Shown here: one piece after another, positions 58,766-64,000 of the stretch | How positions within the stretch are numbered: position 1 is the stretch's first letter | Layout of the letters: every line of letters begins with the position of its first letter | Source of the DNA: Apoderus coryli | Lineage: Eukaryota > Arthropoda > Insecta > Coleoptera > Attelabidae | Reading direction: 5' to 3' | Length of the DNA: 64,000 nt | Assembly (NCBI GenBank): GCA_911728435.2 | Contig: OU452202.1 | Coordinates: 6,923,135-6,987,134, forward strand | Made by a program: the position numbers and the translations under genes | Notes under the pieces: model-generated | Seen by the model: the letters and a program-made list of their open reading frames with translations, nothing else | Told to the model about the DNA's origin: nothing | The model's database searches: none

Positions 58766-61223
58766 TATAAGAATAATTATTATTAACATTCTGTTTCGTT
58801 ACGCAGGTCATATATTTTTGATTATATTATAACTTGTCGGGAGAGATTTGGGGTGACACAACCGATTTTTTTTACCTATACTTGTATATTATGTTGAACA
58901 TTACTTTCATAAAATATTAAACAATATTTTTCGAAGTAATCCAATTTAACCAATAAATTACCTCGACATCTGACGCCTTCGAAATTGAAATACGACTATA
59001 TGGAATGAAAATTGAAACAACATAAATTCTTTACTATATAGAACTAAAAAGGCCATTGTCTGTCTAAGAGCTTTTTACTCTGACAATAAACATTGGCTCT
59101 GCCTTCTAATGATATAAAATACCATTGTTACAATCGCTGCAGTTTAGTGCTGATTGTTATTTATTAGAGTTAGCAGTACTCTGATTTCTCCTTTGAGTTT
59201 ACTATACCATTATTGGGACAGACTAAAAGCAAAGTTTCTGTTTGTTTCGAAACCTGAACTTTGTTTTAAAAGTTAATTTCATTATATTAAGTTTCTTGTT
59301 AAACTTTTGTAATATACGTTTTAATAATATTAAATTTAGTGAGGAGATATCGTATTGTTCACAAGGTGAAGAACGGGATAACAAAATCAAAATTAGTGTT
59401 TTTACGAAGTTTTTAATTAATTTTTAACTTTCAAATAAAAAGGTTCGTTCTTCGGTTATTTTAGATATTGTTGAAAGTAAAAGAGATTAAGTTTTGTTGC
59501 AAGTAACAGTAATTATTTAGTAGAGTGAGTGCGACAGTTTTAATGTTGTAATGTGCAGTCATCTATGAAATGATTTTATTTAACATTTTAAATACTTAAG
59601 GTGTCTCCAATAATACTTTTCCGAAATTGCTCCTTGATTTTCCCGTGACTAAACATGAGAATTTAATTTATTAATGCCCGTTTGCGTCCATCCGGGTTGA
59701 ATAACTTTCTCATTGAATGTAATGATACAACGCATCCCAATGATAGTTTGATATTTTCAACTCAGATTTTGGTCAGGTGAAAAAATTAATTTTGAAATGT
59801 CGCAAGCTAGATACACTTGTTGGATAGATATCTCCAACAAAATTATTATTTTTAATTTGTTATTTTTAGTTTATTTATTTAGCTTTTGTTGTGTTAGTGA
59901 TATTGAAAATTCACAGACAGCGAAATCCTCAAATCTTTATCTTCCAAAATCCCAGAAAATAAAATATTTTTTATATTGTACTGCTTCGTTTAGATAATAA
60001 AATGGTACAACTTTCAATCCGAATATAAAAAACAGTAGTAAAAGTGTCAACTTTAGCATACGAGATCAGTATTGAATTGTATGCTTTAACGCTTTAGGAA
60101 ATAAAATGTTATGTATATATAAAGTGATTCACGTTGAGTGTATTATTAAAAGATATGGACATTAAAAAAATTGAACTTTTTCACAGCCTTCTTTAGACAA
60201 ACCATAAACAAGTAAATTTGACAACTTTGAGAACCAGTCGATGTGTGTATGTGTACATTATTACATTGTAACACGCGGTTTAATTAAATCAGTGCGTATT
60301 GAGCTTAATTAAAACAGTTTTTTATAAAACTAGTAGTGATAAGTGTGTATAAATATATCGTCTGCATTTTGTGTAAGTTACCCAATAAAATGTTAGTTAA
60401 TCCTTATAAAATCCGTGCTGTCTTTGTCGTCGAAAATCTGCAAAAAAAAATGACAGCTATCTATGTGACTTAACTTAAAACTGCACCGAAGGTGCAGCCG
60501 CAGGTCTGTCTATATAGAAAATTTGTTTTTTGCTGCATCCCAACGGCTACTTTTCAAGGGGATTTAATGCGGCCACACTATTTTGTTAATTAATTTAATT
60601 ACATCTACAAAAGTTCATTTTGTGTGTGACGCAGAGGGAGATATCAACTATTTCCCATCCATCTGACGGCTCTCATGACACTGTCACTTTAGGTTATTAA
60701 CACTTTTTCCGTAATATTACTTCAAATACACAATGACAACTTCTAAATTTACTACAACTATATGGAATAACCATTTTATAACACTACAATAGAAATTGAT
60801 CTTAAACATGAAAATAATGCCGAAAACTTTTAGACTATTAATGTAAACAAAGAAAATAATAATAAACTATTTGACACAAGCAATTTGTCTGTCGTGTTAG
60901 TAAAAACATATTACCAAAACCAAATTATGATGTGAAACTAGAGGTGCAACTATATTGGAATTTGTCGATTTTTTTTTAAACCCATTTTCATGATTATATT
61001 CTTAGCAAAACATATGGCACAAGCGTCGTAAATTCTATTGAAAAAGTATTAATCTTTAAAAATATGACTCACTCCACACATACTACGTTCCTTTTATAAA
61101 TATCACTATTCCAAATGTCATATAAACTGTGACAGCTACCGTACACAAAAGGTAACTATCAAGCAAATTATTAATAAAATAAGTGACACCAACGTAAAAA
61201 AAAATATTTCCAAATTATGACAA
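58766..61223. other. No recognised gene
   Basis: About 2.5 kb of AT-rich DNA. Short open frames (for example 59797-59997) have no recognised homology. If aPKC continues to the right, this is intron or 5' flank. Confidence 0.4.
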
Positions 61224-61440
61224 ACCAACGAGTTTCAAAATAGAGAGATATGGTAGAATCATAATTGCAACCAACGAATTTCAAATTAGAGAGATATGGT
61301 AGAATAATAACTGCAACCAACGAATCTCAAAATAGAAAGATATGGTAGTTCTAAAAAAGAACGTCCACCACTATTATCGTTAACGTTATTTTAACATCTG
61401 GTTAAACCAACGAATTTCAAAATAGAAAGATACGGTAGTC
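61224..61440 (+). repeat. 46-bp tandem repeat
   Basis: accaacgaatttcaaaatag with agagatatggtag starts at 61224, 61270 and 61316 (period 46) and again at 61406 after a 90-bp step. There are small base changes between copies. Confidence 0.88.
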
Positions 61441-62340
61441 AATTTTTAGCATAAACTTTAAATTTATATACGGGGTGAGTGTGAGTGAGAATATATTTCT
61501 TTATTTTGTTAAAGAGAAAAAAGTAATATTTTGAATAATTTTTTGATTTCTTTAGATTTCTTTGAAAGTTAAACTATAAGCTCCTAGAGGTGATCTACGG
61601 GGTAACTCAAAAATGTTTCTATTTTCAATATTTTTAGGTACGGTAGAACGTAATAGATAGAAACATTTTCAGATTTATTTTTTTTTTCTTTGAAATTTTT
61701 TTTTTAATTTTTTTTACAACCCTCAATGACTTTTGTCATAGATAAGACTACCACAAGACAACTGGGAAATCCCGCAAGGGATTTCTTGTTAATAAAATAA
61801 AGTAATTTGTTTGGACCTTTTGACGGTGGTAAGAATGTCGGGATACCCATAGGGTAATTGGTTCTATTTTTGGGTCGTAAACAGCCTTCTTTTTATAAAA
61901 ATAAAAAGTGTGTAAATGTTCTGTAAGTTACAATACCGGCTAAACTGTTTGTTAATAAAATAAAGTGGTATACGCTGTGGCATAGTGTTTGTCGTATACC
62001 TAACTAAGCGGTGGAAGTGTCTTTTGTACGAGGGTTTGTATGTATATTTAAGAATTATTATTGTTCATAAATTCAGGTGGATTTTTAGGTAAGTATGTGA
62101 TTTTTTTATTTCAAATTCTTGGTTCTTAGTCGATTTTAATATACCTTCAGCTGATTAAGTATATATTTAATGTTGGCTAATTGTAACCTAATTACCTACC
62201 TATTAATGCCTGCTGAGTGTAAGAATTTGTCTAAGTTACAGTTTAAAAAAAAACTTTATGGCGGTTTGCTCTCCTTCCAGAACACCGCGAATATGTGAAT
62301 AAGAAACTGCCGTTTTTCTTTTTTTCTAAATCAAACCCCG

Positions 62341-62460
62341 TGATACACTTATTTATTATATTTATTCTATTTACTGTGTTTATTATATTTATTGTGTTTA
62401 TTATATTTATTATTGTTTATTGTATTTATTTTGTTTGCTGCATTTATTATATCTGATCTG
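62341..62460 (+). repeat. Degenerate TTTATTA microsatellite
   Basis: A run of tttattatatttattctat-like units over about 100 bp. Confidence 0.8.
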
Positions 62461-62559
62461 GTAGTAGGTGTTATAAGAATGCTAATGAAGTAAGGATTTT
62501 GATAGTATTGTATGTGTGTAATTTTGGTATTTATTGGGTTAGCTGAACAGACAATTATG

Positions 62560-62634
62560 GCCATTGGCCATGATTGAACTGAAACTCGCCCAATATAAAA
62601 AATAAAGGCCTTAATTATATTATTATTATTATTA
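62560..62634 (+). mobile_element. LINE 3' tail
   Basis: ctgaaactcgcccaatataa, then aataaaggcc and a ttattattatta run, matching 8493-8537. This is the 3' end of a truncated non-LTR element. Confidence 0.55.
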
Positions 62635-63388
62635 AGTAAGTATTAGTGTCATTAAACCAAAATAGAGGCAATCAAATATATCGCTAATATTGATATTACA
62701 GTAAGATTTATTTCTATGTAGGGTTTCTGCTGTAAACTTTTTTTAGAACTATTGGAATAAAAAATGTAAGTTTGCAAACTTGAAAAAATTAATTAAGTCT
62801 TATATTTTAAATGAAAAGGTATATATATATTATAAGCTAAAATGAAAGATGTTTTTGGTCTGATTTCGAAAAAGTACATTTATGTTATTGGTATTAGCTT
62901 TAGCCGTTCTTGAGCTACTTCAGTTTAACACGTAAATTTTGGTTACTGGAATCATCAACCATATTTTGGATAATTTGGATAGGCAAAGCAGGAACTCTCA
63001 GAAGGCCTGCTATACCACTCCGAATCTCAATCCGTTAGATATTTTTTTTGTGGGGATACTAAATAAATAAAGGGTGAAGGGTATAAAAAGGTGAAGGGTA
63101 TAAAAAGAGCGTCAAATCTTATATATGCAACAAAACTAAATTGCAAAATTAAGTCATTTACCTCGTGCCAATTTATCTTGGCCTAAAAAAAGACTGATAT
63201 AAAATTAATGTATACAGAGGGTGTGAAATTGATTTGAAAAAATGACCAAAATGTAAATAAGACGTCCCTGAAGGTTTCAAAACAAATACTAAATTATAAA
63301 AAATATATAGTATCTAATAAAATTATTTAAGAAATTCAATATGCCTACTATTCTTATCAAGTATGCCTCGTATAAGTGTAATATTAGT

Positions 63389-64000
63389 CAGTGGCGGTTG
63401 GTCCACAAGGGCACGTAGGCACGTGCCCTACCTAAAAATTAAGTAGAAAAAATAATTTTAGATTTTATACTTCGCACCAGACCAGTGTAATTCCCTATAA
63501 AATGTTGCATTTGAAAATTTGAATCGAAGACGGCCCTGTCTATGCTATAATCACTCTTGCAGCGCGTCTTTTCACGGTAATGAAACAGAACATAGGTCTT
63601 AGTACATATTACGATGCTCTTGGACACAACATTTTTGTGCCTCTATTGTTTTCTTTGCTATCGCGTGCGAAAAACAGAGACAGCACGCTATACGCTAGTA
63701 ACAGTAGCAATTAAACGCATTTGTGACGACGTCATATCTGGGATGCTGCCCTACCCATCAGTCGTGTGGTGTTGTTTTTGTTTTCGCCATCGCGCTTTTT
63801 GAGTATTATAAAGTGAATGTTTTGATTTTGAACAATTACAATAGTAAAGATATATTCAGTGCAATATATGAATGTAAATAATGTTAAATTAAAATTTAAG
63901 GATCGAATTACTATAAAAAAAGTTTTGATTGACACCTAACTGTTGCAAATTTATTTGAAACGGAAAAATTTGGTGAATATCGAACCGTCTTTCCAAATGA
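63389..64000. mobile_element. hAT-type element terminus, continues beyond window
   Basis: cagtggcggttggtccacaa resembles the hAT terminus at 15655, with an internal inverted motif (gggcacgtaggcacgtgccc). No transposase domain is visible in the part present. Confidence 0.45.

Noticed and set aside
59797..59997. 66-codon frame with a hydrophobic stretch
   Set aside because: Expected by chance in AT-rich DNA; no splice, homology or codon support.
61224..61440. CRISPR-like array
   Set aside because: Only four units, with diverging repeats and an animal genome context; a simple tandem repeat.
61767..61786. Small hairpin gaaatcccgcaagggatttc with a GCAA loop
   Set aside because: Eight-bp stem only; it looks like a bacterial terminator, but the context is an insect genome and chance is likely.
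50353..64000. aPKC PB1 exons
   Set aside because: I looked on the minus strand for the conserved MKWVDEEGDPC-type segment and found nothing; these exons probably lie beyond the window.

Overview
The window looks like AT-rich nuclear DNA from an insect. The grounds are two interrupted animal genes with GT-AG introns, an insect-style unorthodox aquaporin, an atypical PKC closely matching the fly protein, and a dense load of mariner/Tc1, CR1, Jockey and hAT elements. A beetle is plausible, but the order cannot be fixed from the sequence.

Two host genes are supported and they converge. (1) An AQP12-like (superaquaporin) gene lies on + with visible coding exons at 417-613, 8683-8875, 10955-11175 and 13797-13993; its first intron is about 8 kb and holds an intact CR1 LINE and nested mariner copies. 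(2) Atypical protein kinase C (aPKC) lies on - with ten phase-consistent exons from 50352 down to 23333. Together they give a 546-residue open frame with pseudosubstrate, C1, kinase and AGC tail. The PB1 exons are not in the window and probably lie beyond 64000; the most upstream exon found (50232-50352) looks like an alternative start that bypasses PB1. The frame stays open for 60 proline-rich codons past the aPKC TGA, a stop-codon readthrough candidate.

Nearly every intron and flank is filled with transposons. 0.6-8.7 kb: duplicated repeat + mariner flanking an intact CR1 LINE, plus a palindromic MITE. 11.4-13.7 kb: long-TIR Tc1-like relic and a repeat ending in a tRNA-like module. 15.6-22.6 kb (intergenic): hAT relic, TIR element, 319-bp tandem duplication, 97-bp-arm palindrome, a second tRNA-like repeat. 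23.8-28.3 kb (aPKC intron 8): a giant foldback with ~835/873-bp arms and a TIR element. 28.6-36.8 kb (intron 7): an intact full-length Jockey-type LINE with a 13-bp target duplication, inserted inside the tRNA-like part of an older repeat. 38.1-40.5 kb (intron 6): a long-TIR transposon with a one-intron transposase. 41.3-50 kb: LINE fragment, mariner relic abutting the C1 exon, foldbacks and Tc1-like relics. 50.7-53.2 kb: a foldback with a second foldback-type transposon sitting exactly at its dyad centre. 53.4-58.8 kb: LINE relic, mariner fragment, MITEs, a third tRNA-like repeat and an intact DD41D mariner. 58.8-64 kb: AT-rich, no gene recognised, with a 46-bp tandem repeat, a LINE tail and a hAT-type terminus.

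No known biosynthetic or defence system is present. The unusual points are the predicted aPKC isoforms, the intronic dsRNA-forming foldbacks, and repeats that end in tRNA-like modules followed by oligo(T).
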